Positions 27,547-36,693 of a stretch of DNA of 64,000 nt are shown in pieces. The first letter of the stretch is position 1, and each line of letters begins with the position of its first letter. The stretch spans positions 1-64,000 of the forward strand of contig OMXK01000008.1 in assembly GCA_900314995.1 (NCBI GenBank), written 5' to 3'. The stretch comes from an uncultured Prevotella sp. GTDB taxonomy: Bacteria; Bacteroidota; Bacteroidia; Bacteroidales; Bacteroidaceae. A model generated the notes under the pieces. That model was given only the letters and a program-made list of their open reading frames with translations. It ran no database searches and was not told the DNA's origin. The position numbers were made by a program, and so were the translations under genes.

Positions 27547-27999
27547 ATGAGAGCAGTCATACAAAGAGTAAGCCACGCAAGCGTAACTATCGAGGGCGTC
27601 AGGAAGTCTGAAATCGGGCAAGGATACCTGATTCTATTAGGGATATGTGACGAAGATGCGACAGAAGATGTAGACTGGTTAGTAAAGAAAATCGCCAATC
27701 TCAGGGTATTTGACGATGAAAACGGCGTGATGAATCGCAGCATCCTCGAAATAAACGGTAACTGTCTGATTGTCAGCCAGTTTACGCTCTATGCAAGCTA
27801 TAAAAAGGGCAATCGCCCGAGTTGGTTCAAGGCTGGTAGCCACGAGCACTCTATCCCACTCTACGAAGCCTTCTGCAAACAGCTTTCAGAAGCTATCGGG
27901 AAAACGGTAGGCACAGGCGAATTTGGGGCAGACATGAAGGTCGAGCTGCTCAACGACGGCCCTGTAACCATCTGTATGGACACCAAGAACAAGGAGTAA
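27547..27999 (+). CDS. dtd: D-aminoacyl-tRNA deacylase
   Basis: 150 residues from ATG 27547 (MRAVIQRV). SQFTLYASYKKGNRPSW holds the active-site SQFTL, and NDGPVTICMD holds the Gly-cis-Pro motif that reads D-amino acids. Removes D-amino acids wrongly attached to tRNA. The longer frame from 27517 starts before the -7 box and is rejected. First gene of a tight operon with four small membrane proteins, a MazG-like hydrolase and deoC. Confidence 0.96.
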   Translation: MRAVIQRVSHASVTIEGVRKSEIGQGYLILLGICDEDATEDVDWLVKKIANLRVFDDENGVMNRSILEINGNCLIVSQFTLYASYKKGNRPSWFKAGSHEHSIPLYEAFCKQLSEAIGKTVGTGEFGADMKVELLNDGPVTICMDTKNKE

Positions 28000-28293
28000 A
28001 TGATACAAAAAATCATCACCATATTAGAGTGCGCAGGAGCCATTCTCATTTCAGCTGCACTAACGCTCTGGAGCGGCAATTACTGGGAAACGGCCAACAA
28101 ACTATGGTGGGCAGGATTAATAACTGTAACACCCGTCATAGCGTGGAAAGCATGGCCCCAGTCATTCCTGAGACAAGTATTCATCGCAATATTATTCTGC
28201 GCACTTCTCGTCATCGGGAAATGGTGGTTCGGCAAGAAAGATATCAAGGTCAATATCCCCTACCTGCCGGAAATAACGATCAATAGAAATTAA
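28000..28293 (+). CDS. Small membrane protein, cluster member 1
   Basis: 97 residues with about three membrane segments (11-25, 35-52, 57-75) and a short charged C-terminus. The ATG follows the dtd stop with no gap. It carries IAWKAWPQS before the third segment, echoing the HWKEN-type motif of the next three proteins. No known family recognised. Confidence 0.65.
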   Translation: MIQKIITILECAGAILISAALTLWSGNYWETANKLWWAGLITVTPVIAWKAWPQSFLRQVFIAILFCALLVIGKWWFGKKDIKVNIPYLPEITINRN

Positions 28294-28310
28294 ACAAAAC
28301 CAATAAAACT

Positions 28311-28532
28311 ATGGACAAGAGACAAATTACCAATTACGTTAACTTTACAGCCCTGATTCTGTACATCATCGGGCGAGTAATCAACATGGGTATCCTGTGC
28401 TGGATTGGCCTGGGAATTATGACGCTTTCGAGCATCTGGACCATCATCCATTGGAAGGAGAACGACAAGATGTCGAACTATATCTCTGTGGCCTTCCTGG
28501 TTCTCGTCGGACTATCACTCTTCGGACTCTAA
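28311..28532 (+). CDS. Small membrane protein, cluster member 2
   Basis: 73 residues with three membrane segments (about 12-24, 28-47, 56-72). The middle segment ends in IIHWKENDKMSNY, which is clearly related to FHWKEYERENKQY in member 4 and SKWKQNSRLLNY in member 3. No Cys or catalytic motif. Function unknown; gap of 17 bases from member 1 and 10 to member 3. Confidence 0.65.
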   Translation: MDKRQITNYVNFTALILYIIGRVINMGILCWIGLGIMTLSSIWTIIHWKENDKMSNYISVAFLVLVGLSLFGL

Positions 28533-28542
28533 TTCAGCACTT

Positions 28543-28821
28543 ATGAGCATCAAGGGATTCTTCCAAAATACATATTACAGATGGGGATTTATATTCCTAT
28601 TAATGTTTGCGTTCAACTTACTGCCAATCGCTATTAAGAAGTGGATTTGCGTTGTGTCTCTTATACTTGCGCCGATCCTTCCGATCTGGGGGCTGTCAAA
28701 ATGGAAACAGAACAGCAGACTGTTGAATTACGAATGGATTGGAGTATTGATCCTTATCATCGTTATCTGGGGCTTACTACTCTATTTTATAGGTCCTGAC
28801 TTTTTATTTAGCTTAGAATGA
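28543..28821 (+). CDS. Small membrane protein, cluster member 3
   Basis: 92 residues with three membrane segments (about 14-30, 33-50, 66-84). GLSKWKQNSRLLNYEW precedes the last segment, the same motif and position as in members 2 and 4. Overlaps member 4 by four bases (ATGA). No recognised family. Confidence 0.65.
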   Translation: MSIKGFFQNTYYRWGFIFLLMFAFNLLPIAIKKWICVVSLILAPILPIWGLSKWKQNSRLLNYEWIGVLILIIVIWGLLLYFIGPDFLFSLE

Positions 28822-29066
28822 GAAAGTATCTTCGTGAAATCGAGATGGCAGGGGTAATTCTGGCGATTATCGGCATCGTCAGTTCCCTCGTATGGGGTGC
28901 CATATATGGCGGCTGGCTCTGTGGAATTGGCATTGCGCTGTTCCTGTTGGTGTTTCTGTATAAGGCTTTCCATTGGAAGGAATACGAGCGTGAAAACAAG
29001 CAGTATATCATCATTATCCTGCTGACTATCATCATATTATTCATTCAAATGTTAAGAGCAAGATGA
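28818..29066 (+). CDS. Small membrane protein, cluster member 4
   Basis: 82 residues with three membrane segments (about 10-26, 30-47, 62-78). KAFHWKEYERENKQY separates the second and third segments as in member 2. Overlaps the MazG-like gene by four bases (ATGA), so translation is probably coupled. Confidence 0.65.
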   Translation: MRKYLREIEMAGVILAIIGIVSSLVWGAIYGGWLCGIGIALFLLVFLYKAFHWKEYERENKQYIIIILLTIIILFIQMLRAR

Positions 29067-29389
29067 CCATCAAAGAAGCACAAGAAGCAGTAGACCGCTG
29101 GATAAAAGAGTATGGAGTCCGTTACTTCTCTGAACTCACCAATATGGCAGTATTAACAGAGGAGGTAGGCGAACTAGCTAGGGTAATAGCCCGCAAATAT
29201 GGTGACCAGAGCTTCAAAGAAGGTGAAAAAGACAACCTCGGCGAAGAGATGGCAGATGTATTATGGGTGCTGCTTTGTCTGGCAAATCAGACGGGAGTAG
29301 ATCTAACTACAGAGCTCCAGAAGAGCATCGAGAAGAAGACTCAGAGAGACTCACTCCGGCATATTCACAACAAGAAATTATTAGCATAA
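29063..29389 (+). CDS. MazG-like nucleotide pyrophosphohydrolase
   Basis: 108 residues, a single MazG domain. The metal-binding signature is complete: EEVGELARV (first helix) and EEMADVLWVLLCL (second helix). Such all-alpha NTP pyrophosphatases hydrolyse non-canonical or excess dNTPs to monophosphates. It overlaps the small membrane gene upstream and precedes deoC by 13 bases; a nucleotide-salvage role together with deoC is a reasonable inference. Confidence 0.88.
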   Translation: MTIKEAQEAVDRWIKEYGVRYFSELTNMAVLTEEVGELARVIARKYGDQSFKEGEKDNLGEEMADVLWVLLCLANQTGVDLTTELQKSIEKKTQRDSLRHIHNKKLLA

Positions 29390-29402
29390 AAAGATAACGA
29401 TT

Positions 29403-30335
29403 ATGGCAGAACACAATCATGAGCATGAGCATCATCATCATGAGATGCCTCAGAAGAGCCACATTGAAGAGGCTCTGGGAAAGTATAACCTCAACATCTC
29501 TGACGAGGAAGTAAAGGAAGCTGTGAAGAAGATCATAGCTGAGAAAGTGCATGAAAACGACACCCTTGAAGTGAAGCAGTTCCTCATGGGCAGCGTAGAA
29601 CTGACCACGCTGAAAACCACAGATTCTGATGAGAGCGTGATGGCCTTTACGGAGCGTGTAAACCAGTTTGAAGCAGAGTACCCTAACCTACCCCATGTGG
29701 CTACAATCTGTGTCTATCCACGCTTTGCAAAGACAGTCGCAGAAACACTTGAAGTAGATGGCGTAGAGATAGCTTGCGTTTCAGGCAGTTTCCCGTCCTC
29801 CCAGGCCCTTATCGAGGTAAAGACGGTAGAGACAGCACTAGCCTTGAAAGACGGCGCTACAGAGATCGATATGGTCATGTCTGTAGGTGCATTCCTCTCT
29901 GGCGACTACGAGACGGTCTGCGATGAAATCCAACAGATGAAGGAGACCTGTGGAGACCAAAAGATGAAAGTAATCCTTGAAACAGGTTGCCTGAAAACAG
30001 CAAAGAACATTAAGACCGCTTCCATTCTGGCCATGTATGCTGGAGCAGATTACATTAAGACATCTACAGGCAAGCTAGAACCGGCTGCAACGCCTGAAGC
30101 TGCGTATGTCATGTGCCAAGCCATCAAGGAATACTATGATGAAACAGGTATACAGATAGGTTTTAAGCCCGCTGGAGGCCTTAATTCAGTCATGGACGCA
30201 TTGATATACTACACCATTGTAAAAGAGGTTCTGGGCGAAAAATGGCTCACAAATCAGTGGCTCCGCCTAGGTACATCACGTCTGGCAAATATGCTACTGA
30301 GTGAAGTAACTGGCGAAGAAGTGAAGTTCTTCTAA
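29403..30335 (+). CDS. deoC: Deoxyribose-phosphate aldolase with His-rich N-terminus
   Basis: 310 residues, longer than the 220-260 usual for the family. The TIM-barrel core has VATICVYPRF, ATEIDMVMSVGAFLSGDY, MKVILETGCL and DYIKTSTGKLEPAATPE, where the Lys in YIKTSTG forms the Schiff base; a second Lys lies in GFKPAGGL. Cleaves deoxyribose 5-phosphate to glyceraldehyde 3-phosphate and acetaldehyde. The first 14 residues are unusual (HNHEHEHHHHE), a likely metal-binding tail. Last gene of the dtd operon, followed by a bidirectional terminator. Confidence 0.95.
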   Translation: MAEHNHEHEHHHHEMPQKSHIEEALGKYNLNISDEEVKEAVKKIIAEKVHENDTLEVKQFLMGSVELTTLKTTDSDESVMAFTERVNQFEAEYPNLPHVATICVYPRFAKTVAETLEVDGVEIACVSGSFPSSQALIEVKTVETALALKDGATEIDMVMSVGAFLSGDYETVCDEIQQMKETCGDQKMKVILETGCLKTAKNIKTASILAMYAGADYIKTSTGKLEPAATPEAAYVMCQAIKEYYDETGIQIGFKPAGGLNSVMDALIYYTIVKEVLGEKWLTNQWLRLGTSRLANMLLSEVTGEEVKFF

Positions 30336-30348
30336 GGAAATCAAATAA

Positions 30349-30376
30349 TTATCCCTCGCCGATGAGCGAGGGATAA
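30349..30376. terminator. Bidirectional terminator between deoC and the polyprenyl synthase gene
   Basis: A perfect 11-bp stem TTATCCCTCGC / GCGAGGGATAA with the loop CGATGA; AAATAA on one side and ATTTTAT on the other. Confidence 0.9.
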
Positions 30377-30379
30377 ATT

Positions 30380-31357
30380 TTATAATTTGCGCTGGATGGC
30401 GTATTCTAGATAAGCCGTAAAAGCATCTTTCAACAGTGGATCACTTACTTGTTTATGAATGTAATCCTGCACTTTTAAAGCTATCTCATCCATCTTACTA
30501 CGGGCATAATCAATACCACCGTACTCTTTTGCAAACTCCACAAGGACAGCAATTTCATCCGTATTGATAGTACCTGTCTTGACTTTCTGGGCAAGCGGCA
30601 TCATCGACTCATAAGGAGAATGATGCAAGGCATAGATAACTGGCAACGTCAATTTGCCTTCAGCCATATCAGCACCGGTAGGTTTGCCAACTTCGTTAGA
30701 ATCAAAATAGTCAAAGATATCGTCACGAATCTGGAAAATCATACCTAAGTTCCTGCCAAAGTTTTTCGCTGCTTCTACTTCTTCGTCAGATGCAGAAACA
30801 GAAAGAGCACCTATGCCAGCACACGCCATAAAGAGAGAAGCAGTTTTCATTTCAATAACTTGGTAATAAGCCTCTTCCGAGATTTCGGTGCTGTTAATGT
30901 TCTGAAGCTGAAGTATCTCACCTGCGGCAAGTGTTCTTCCAAGATTAGAAAGCGCTTGTATGATTTTATGATTGCCTGTAAAAGAAGCGTTCAACAGACA
31001 AGTGGAAAGGATGTAATCACCCACCAATACAGACACCTTATTATTAAAGGCCGCATTCAGGGAAGGCTGTCCTCGACGCTCATCACTCTCATCGACCACA
31101 TCGTCGTGAGTGAGACTGGCCGTATGAAGCAATTCGAGCGCAACGGCAGAACGAAGAGTCACATCCGAAATCCCTCCGTAATTCTTTGCAGACAAAAGCG
31201 TAATCATTGGACGCATCTGTTTTCCTGTACGCTGACGAATATGAGTCAACGCATTAGACAATAATCCATCAGGGTGTGTCAATGCATCATTAAAAAGACT
31301 TTTGAAGTCCTCAAATTCTTTCTCAATTGGTAATTTTATCCGCGATAAATAATCCAT
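30380..31357 (-). CDS. Polyprenyl diphosphate synthase (trans-type)
   Basis: 325 residues. The first Asp-rich motif is HDDVVDESDERRG near 85-97 and the second is DDIFDYF near 215; GKQMRPM at 45 binds isopentenyl diphosphate. Builds the long isoprenoid side chain, probably for menaquinone, used by the fumarate reductase encoded in this window. The small residues before the first motif suggest a long product, but chain length is not certain. Minus-strand TATTTTTG at 31382-31375 is the likely -7 box, back to back with polA. Confidence 0.92.
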   Translation of the reverse strand: MDYLSRIKLPIEKEFEDFKSLFNDALTHPDGLLSNALTHIRQRTGKQMRPMITLLSAKNYGGISDVTLRSAVALELLHTASLTHDDVVDESDERRGQPSLNAAFNNKVSVLVGDYILSTCLLNASFTGNHKIIQALSNLGRTLAAGEILQLQNINSTEISEEAYYQVIEMKTASLFMACAGIGALSVSASDEEVEAAKNFGRNLGMIFQIRDDIFDYFDSNEVGKPTGADMAEGKLTLPVIYALHHSPYESMMPLAQKVKTGTINTDEIAVLVEFAKEYGGIDYARSKMDEIALKVQDYIHKQVSDPLLKDAFTAYLEYAIQRKL

Positions 31358-31414
31358 TACGTTGAAATTTGGGACAAAAATAAGAAAAAATTGTGGAATT
31401 AGATAATTTTTTTG

Positions 31415-31422
31415 TAATTTTG
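31415..31422 (+). promoter_or_regulatory. -7 box of polA
   Basis: TAATTTTG, 20 bases before the ATG, with TTG at 31391-31393 as a possible -33 element 21 bases upstream. Divergent from the polyprenyl synthase promoter. Confidence 0.6.
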
Positions 31423-31442
31423 AGCGGAAAATTAAGAAAGTT

Positions 31443-34208
31443 ATGCAGAAATTGTTTCTTTTAGACGCTTATGCGCTGATTTATCGCAGTTATTATGCGT
31501 TCATCAAAAACCCTCGAATCAACTCGAAAGGTCTTAATACAAGTGCCATTATGGGCTTCCTAAATACACTCAATGAAGTCCTCACAAAAGAGAAGCCTAC
31601 ACATATAGGAGTGGCTTTTGATCCTCATGGTCCTACTTTCCGAAGTGAGGCCTTTCCAGAATATAAAGCACAACGTGAAGAGACGCCAGAGGATATCCGA
31701 AAGGCTGTACCTATCATCAAGGATCTGTTGAAGGCTTACCGCATCCCGATCCTGCAAGTGGATGGTTTCGAGGCAGACGATGTTATAGGGACACTAGCAT
31801 CTAAGGCTGGAGCAGAAGGCATAGAGACTTATATGCTCACACCAGATAAAGACTATGGGCAATTGGTGAAAGAAAATGTATTCATCTTCCGTCCCCGTCA
31901 CGGAGGTGGTTATGAAACCATGGGTCCACGGGAGGTTTGCGAAAAATATGGCATTCCATCGACAAATGCAGTCATCGATCTCCTGGCTTTGATGGGTGAC
32001 TCAGCAGACAATTTCCCTGGATGTCCTGGTGTGGGTGAGAAGACTGCCGTGAAATTGATCAATGAATTTGGAAGCATCGAAGCATTACTTGCACGTTCTT
32101 CTGAAATCAAGGGTAAACTTCGCGAAAAAGTTGAGGAACATGTTGAGGATATCAAGATGAGTTACTTCCTGGCCACCATCAAGACTGATGTACCTATCGA
32201 GCTCGATATGGAAAATCTGAAACTCGTCGACCCCAACGAAGAGGAATTAGGCAAATTGCTCACAGAATTGGAGATGAAGTCATTCGCAGACCGAGTTCTT
32301 AAAAAAAGCCAAAAACAGCAAATTGCCGTTAATACACAACTCGATCTCTTTGCAGAATTTCCGACTAACGGTGAAGGATTGAGCGAAAATTCGAGTTTTG
32401 AGAGCCTAAAAACAACAACTCACGACTACAAACTCGTTGATAATGAGGAAGATTTGATAAAAATGCGTGATTATTTCTTGACAAACAAAATTCTCAGTCT
32501 AGACACGGAAACAACATCAACCTCTGCGATTGACGCAGAATTGGTAGGTTTGAGCTTTGCAGTTAAGGAATTTGAGGCCTTCTACGTTCCGATTCCAGCA
32601 AAACGTGAAGAAGCGTTGCGAATCGTTAATATATTTAAAGAGGTGTATGAAAACGAGCAAATTCTGAAAATCGGCCAAAACTTGAAGTACGACCTCGAGG
32701 TGTTACGCAACTATGACATCCATCTCGCAGGTCCAATGTGGGACACCATGATTGCCCACTACCTCATCCAGCCAGAATTACATCATAACATGGATTACAT
32801 GGCTGAGATATATCTGAACTATCAGACTATCCACATCGACGAACTTATCGGACCACGAGGTAAGAACCAAAAATCAATGCGCGACCTCCTACCCTCTCAA
32901 GTCTATGAGTATGCCGCTGAAGATGCGGATATAACGCTTCGCTTAAAGAATAAGTTGGAACCCGAGTTGAAAAAATACGAGTGTGAAGACCTATTCTATA
33001 ACATTGAAATGCCGCTGATGCCAGTTTTAGCAGAAATGGAGATGAATGGTGTCTGTCTGGATACGGAATCGTTGAAGGAAACGTCAAAGGTTTTGACAGA
33101 TAGGATGAACGAACTTGAACGTCGTATCTACGAACTGGCAGGTGAACAATTCAATATTGCCTCACCCAAACAAGTAGGTGAGATTCTCTTTGATAAACTA
33201 AAAATCATCGAGAAGGCCAAGAAGACAAAGACCGGACAATACGTTACATCGGAAGAAGTGCTACAACAGTTGCGTAATAAGCATGAGATTGTAGCAGACA
33301 TCTTGGAACACAGAGGTTTAAAGAAACTCATCGGCACTTATATCGATGCACTCCCCAAGCTGATTAATTCTCGTACAGGCCATATCCATACCTCATTTAA
33401 TCAGACGATTACAGCCACAGGACGCTTGAGTTCTTCTGATCCTAACCTCCAAAATATTCCCATCCGAGGCGAAGACGGAAAAGAAATACGAAAGGCTTTT
33501 ATCCCGGAGCCTGGTTGTCTGTTCTTTTCAGCAGACTATAGTCAGATTGAACTGCGAGTAATGGCCCATCTCTCACAGGATCCTCAGATGATTGAGGTGT
33601 TCCGTGAGGGGAAAGACTTGCATGCGGCAACGGCAGCAAACATCTATAAGAAGCCCATTGAAGAGGTTACTCGCGATGAACGTACCAAGTCAAAACGTGC
33701 GAATTTCGGTATCATTTATGGTATTACGGTCTTCGGTTTGGCAGAACGTCTGGATATCCCTCGTGATGAAGCAAAGATGCTGATTGACGGCTACTTCGCA
33801 ACCTTCCCTCTGGTTCATGACTATATGGAAAAATCCAAGGAGGTAGCTCGTCAGAAAGGTTACGTCACTACCCTATTTGGGCGCCGTCGTTATCTGCCGG
33901 ATATCAATTCTCATAACGCTACAGTACGTGGTTTTGCTGAGCGGAATGCCATCAATGCACCTATTCAGGGAACAGCTGCTGATATTATCAAAGTGGCTAT
34001 GATCCGCATTTTCAATCGCTTCAAAGCAGAAGGAATCCGAAGCAAAATGCTCCTTCAGGTTCATGACGAACTCAACTTCTCTGTCTATCCAGAAGAAAAG
34101 GAGAAGGTTGAGCGCATCGTACTTGAAGAGATGCAATCAGCCTTCCCCTTGAGTGTGCCCCTCGTTGCCGATAGCGGCTTTGGCCAAAACTGGCTAGAGG
34201 CTCATTAA
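31443..34208 (+). CDS. polA: DNA polymerase I
   Basis: 921 residues with all three domains. 5' nuclease at 1-300 (FLLDAYALIYRSYYA, QVDGFEADDVIGTLA, GDSADNFPGCPGVGEKTA). 3'-5' exonuclease at about 340-530 with the active acids kept (ILSLDTETTS). Polymerase from about 560 with RLSSSDPNLQNIPIR, FSADYSQIELRVMAHL, RANFGIIYGIT and LQVHDELNF. Fills gaps and removes RNA primers. Convergent with DUF3237, with only two bases between the stops. Confidence 0.97.
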   Translation: MQKLFLLDAYALIYRSYYAFIKNPRINSKGLNTSAIMGFLNTLNEVLTKEKPTHIGVAFDPHGPTFRSEAFPEYKAQREETPEDIRKAVPIIKDLLKAYRIPILQVDGFEADDVIGTLASKAGAEGIETYMLTPDKDYGQLVKENVFIFRPRHGGGYETMGPREVCEKYGIPSTNAVIDLLALMGDSADNFPGCPGVGEKTAVKLINEFGSIEALLARSSEIKGKLREKVEEHVEDIKMSYFLATIKTDVPIELDMENLKLVDPNEEELGKLLTELEMKSFADRVLKKSQKQQIAVNTQLDLFAEFPTNGEGLSENSSFESLKTTTHDYKLVDNEEDLIKMRDYFLTNKILSLDTETTSTSAIDAELVGLSFAVKEFEAFYVPIPAKREEALRIVNIFKEVYENEQILKIGQNLKYDLEVLRNYDIHLAGPMWDTMIAHYLIQPELHHNMDYMAEIYLNYQTIHIDELIGPRGKNQKSMRDLLPSQVYEYAAEDADITLRLKNKLEPELKKYECEDLFYNIEMPLMPVLAEMEMNGVCLDTESLKETSKVLTDRMNELERRIYELAGEQFNIASPKQVGEILFDKLKIIEKAKKTKTGQYVTSEEVLQQLRNKHEIVADILEHRGLKKLIGTYIDALPKLINSRTGHIHTSFNQTITATGRLSSSDPNLQNIPIRGEDGKEIRKAFIPEPGCLFFSADYSQIELRVMAHLSQDPQMIEVFREGKDLHAATAANIYKKPIEEVTRDERTKSKRANFGIIYGITVFGLAERLDIPRDEAKMLIDGYFATFPLVHDYMEKSKEVARQKGYVTTLFGRRRYLPDINSHNATVRGFAERNAINAPIQGTAADIIKVAMIRIFNRFKAEGIRSKMLLQVHDELNFSVYPEEKEKVERIVLEEMQSAFPLSVPLVADSGFGQNWLEAH

Positions 34209-34210
34209 GT

Positions 34211-34729
34211 CTATTTCACCCTCCAAACGTTCAAGACAATACCCTTGAATTGTTGGGTGAAATCAGGTGAACAGACGAAAAGCGCATTGTTCAGCCATGC
34301 GTATTTGCTGTCTGCAGGAGCCTCAAACTGTGGGGCAGCCTTAAAATAGAACGTGGGGTTGCCCTCTGCATCTTTACCGTTGCTGATGATGCCACGATTG
34401 CGAACATGAATAATTATGCCGTCATCTGTCTTGATACAGTAGATGGCTTCCAGTTCTGTACGGTTGATAGCTGTATTAGCAATCTGATAATCTGCACCAC
34501 CGTTGATAATCGTTCCCTTGATATGAGGCCCCTCAAAAGTGCCGCCTGTAATAGGGATTATGGTACGACGTCCATGCTGTGTCTCACCACAGGAATAGGC
34601 ATCTCCCAAGGTTACTTTCAGCTGTAGGGCGAACTCCATCTGCGGTGTGTCTTTTGGTTCTATTACCTGAGAGCTGGCATTCATAGCATAAGCCAGCAGA
34701 ATCATCAAAACAGCACTTATCTTCTTCAT
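34211..34729 (-). CDS. DUF3237 domain protein, secreted
   Basis: 172 residues with a signal peptide ending near NASSQ (residue 21). The body fits DUF3237: GRRTIIPITGGTFEGPHIKGTIINGG, with the GGTFEGP and GADYQ blocks typical of the family, a beta-barrel fold with no settled function. It overlaps the GH10 xylanase gene by four bases (ATGA) and must be translated from the same message, which suggests a helper role in xylan use. That link is inference. Confidence 0.85.
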   Translation of the reverse strand: MKKISAVLMILLAYAMNASSQVIEPKDTPQMEFALQLKVTLGDAYSCGETQHGRRTIIPITGGTFEGPHIKGTIINGGADYQIANTAINRTELEAIYCIKTDDGIIIHVRNRGIISNGKDAEGNPTFYFKAAPQFEAPADSKYAWLNNALFVCSPDFTQQFKGIVLNVWRVK

Positions 34730-36642
34730 TTGTTCAATACTTTTTGACCGTTCTTGATAATGATACCTTTAAAGTTCTTATCGACCTTCATGCCATAAAG
34801 ATTATAGAACAGCTGATCATCAGATAAACCATCGCCTTTAACAGATTGGATACCTGTTCCCTCTAGCTTCAACTCAAACTTGTCAAGATTGACGTATGGC
34901 TTATCAATGGTAATACGGATAATCTGTTTGCCTGCTTCCAAAGGCACTTTGAACTCACCAGACATCACCTTGTAGGTGCTCCACTGATTATTATCCGTCT
35001 GCGTTACATTCACCTTGCAGAGATTAACTACATCATTATCTTTGATGACATCAATACTGAATGCAGAGCCGTCGGGTGAACCACAAGAGACTGTAGCCTC
35101 ATAAGAATAGATGCCTGCCTCCTTTACGTTAATCGTATATTCGAGCCATTCGCCTGTAGCCGTATAACCAATGGCACAACCGCCATTACCTTTAACGAAG
35201 TCCACTCCGCCAGCGTCTTTACGATAATCCTTGATATCACCTTCATTCTTGTTATCTGAATCATGGAACGAGAAGAGTTCTGCACCACTATCGAAATCTT
35301 CTGCTTCGATGATGCCGGGAATCTCCTTTTCCCCGTTATAGGGCATACGCGCCGGATAAACCTTAAAGCCTGATAATCTCTCGAACTGAGTTCCGTCAGT
35401 AGCAGTTACTAGTGCCTTAATATCGTATTTGCCTTCGGCTGTAGGGGTATATTCTGCTTCATAAGGAGCATTGGTCAATGTTCCTATCAATTCGTCGTTC
35501 ACAAACAGGTCAATGTGATCAATGGTTTTTGTCTTCAGACTGGCATTCACCGTAATAGGCAACACCTTTCCGCTTTCAACACCTATGGCAGCTGGCTTGA
35601 CATAGACCGAAGCCTCCTTCACCATGCCAGGGAACGGACTCTTGGCATTCTTGGCAGCATCGGTCTGCATATACTCACGAAGCCAGGTTAAAGCAGGACG
35701 TTCTACCTTGTTTTTGATAAGGCCGGAATTACCATCAGTAGTCCACGTGCTGCCATAAATCCATCCCCACAGAGTGATTCCTGCACAATAATCAGCCTCC
35801 CACATATAAGGAATCTGCTCCTTATAAGCTTTAAGCTGAAGCTCGTCATCTTCGGTACCAACATCGTATTCTGTACTATACATTGGCATCATGAGCTCCT
35901 GATGCATCTTATCCATGCTCGATTTGAAGGTCGGAGCGACATTTTTGCCATCATAAGAAAGCATGTCGTGAGATTGGCAGCCATAGGCATCAATCGGCGC
36001 ACCAGCATCGCGAATCGTCTTTACGAGGTCTATGAATTCATCCGTATTCCATTGAAACGTGTTGAAATCATTATAAATCAGAATGGCATCTGGCCAACGC
36101 TCATGCGCCATCTCAAAGGCTTTGATGATCCAGTCGTAACCTGTCTTACCGTCACCGCCTAAAGCTTCCTTTATGAGTGGTGTATCATTTTGATGACCAC
36201 TTACAGCCTCGTTGACCACATCAATAATAGGAAGCTCTGGAAAATGCTCCTTTGCAGCATCCATCCATTCCACGATGGCCTCATAGCGTTCCTCTGGTGT
36301 CAGGTTTCTAAGCCAATTGGGAAATTGAGACCCCCAAGCAAAAGTGTGGAACTTAAAAAGCAGACCATGCTCTTTAGCATAGTTAAAAGCCTTGTCGGCT
36401 CCTCCCCAATTGTATTTGCCACGGGTACCCTCTACACTACCCCACTTCGTGGCATTCTCTGGGGTCACCTGATTCCAATAGTCTGAAAAGATGAAGCCAT
36501 CGGTATCCATGTCGTTGTTCCAACTCGTAGTGATGTTCCCCAGGAACTTGTCTGGATTTGAAGATAACTGCGCATTGGCAGTATTACAGAGACTGCAGGC
36601 AATAGCTGCACTCATCAATGTCTTAGTAAATAATTGATTCAT
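34726..36642 (-). CDS. GH10 endo-1,4-beta-xylanase with Ig-like and CBM6-like modules
   Basis: 638 residues. Signal peptide to about 24. GH10 catalytic barrel at 30-330: Glu145 in DVVNEAVSG is the likely acid/base and Glu258 in YSTEYDVG the nucleophile; ENATKWGSVE is also typical. Residues 345-425 form an Ig-like module, 435-580 a CBM6-like module (IPGIIEAEDFDSG, GEWLEYTINV). The last 25 residues carry the short Prevotella tail (FYNLYGMKV, then IIIKNGQKVLNK). Secreted xylan hydrolase. No SusC/D pair is adjacent. A minus-strand TAATTTTG at 36675-36668 is the probable -7 box. Confidence 0.93.
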   Translation of the reverse strand: MNQLFTKTLMSAAIACSLCNTANAQLSSNPDKFLGNITTSWNNDMDTDGFIFSDYWNQVTPENATKWGSVEGTRGKYNWGGADKAFNYAKEHGLLFKFHTFAWGSQFPNWLRNLTPEERYEAIVEWMDAAKEHFPELPIIDVVNEAVSGHQNDTPLIKEALGGDGKTGYDWIIKAFEMAHERWPDAILIYNDFNTFQWNTDEFIDLVKTIRDAGAPIDAYGCQSHDMLSYDGKNVAPTFKSSMDKMHQELMMPMYSTEYDVGTEDDELQLKAYKEQIPYMWEADYCAGITLWGWIYGSTWTTDGNSGLIKNKVERPALTWLREYMQTDAAKNAKSPFPGMVKEASVYVKPAAIGVESGKVLPITVNASLKTKTIDHIDLFVNDELIGTLTNAPYEAEYTPTAEGKYDIKALVTATDGTQFERLSGFKVYPARMPYNGEKEIPGIIEAEDFDSGAELFSFHDSDNKNEGDIKDYRKDAGGVDFVKGNGGCAIGYTATGEWLEYTINVKEAGIYSYEATVSCGSPDGSAFSIDVIKDNDVVNLCKVNVTQTDNNQWSTYKVMSGEFKVPLEAGKQIIRITIDKPYVNLDKFELKLEGTGIQSVKGDGLSDDQLFYNLYGMKVDKNFKGIIIKNGQKVLNK

Positions 36643-36693
36643 ATCTTGTTTCTTCTGATTTTGACTGCAAAATTAGCCATTTATTTTGTATTA

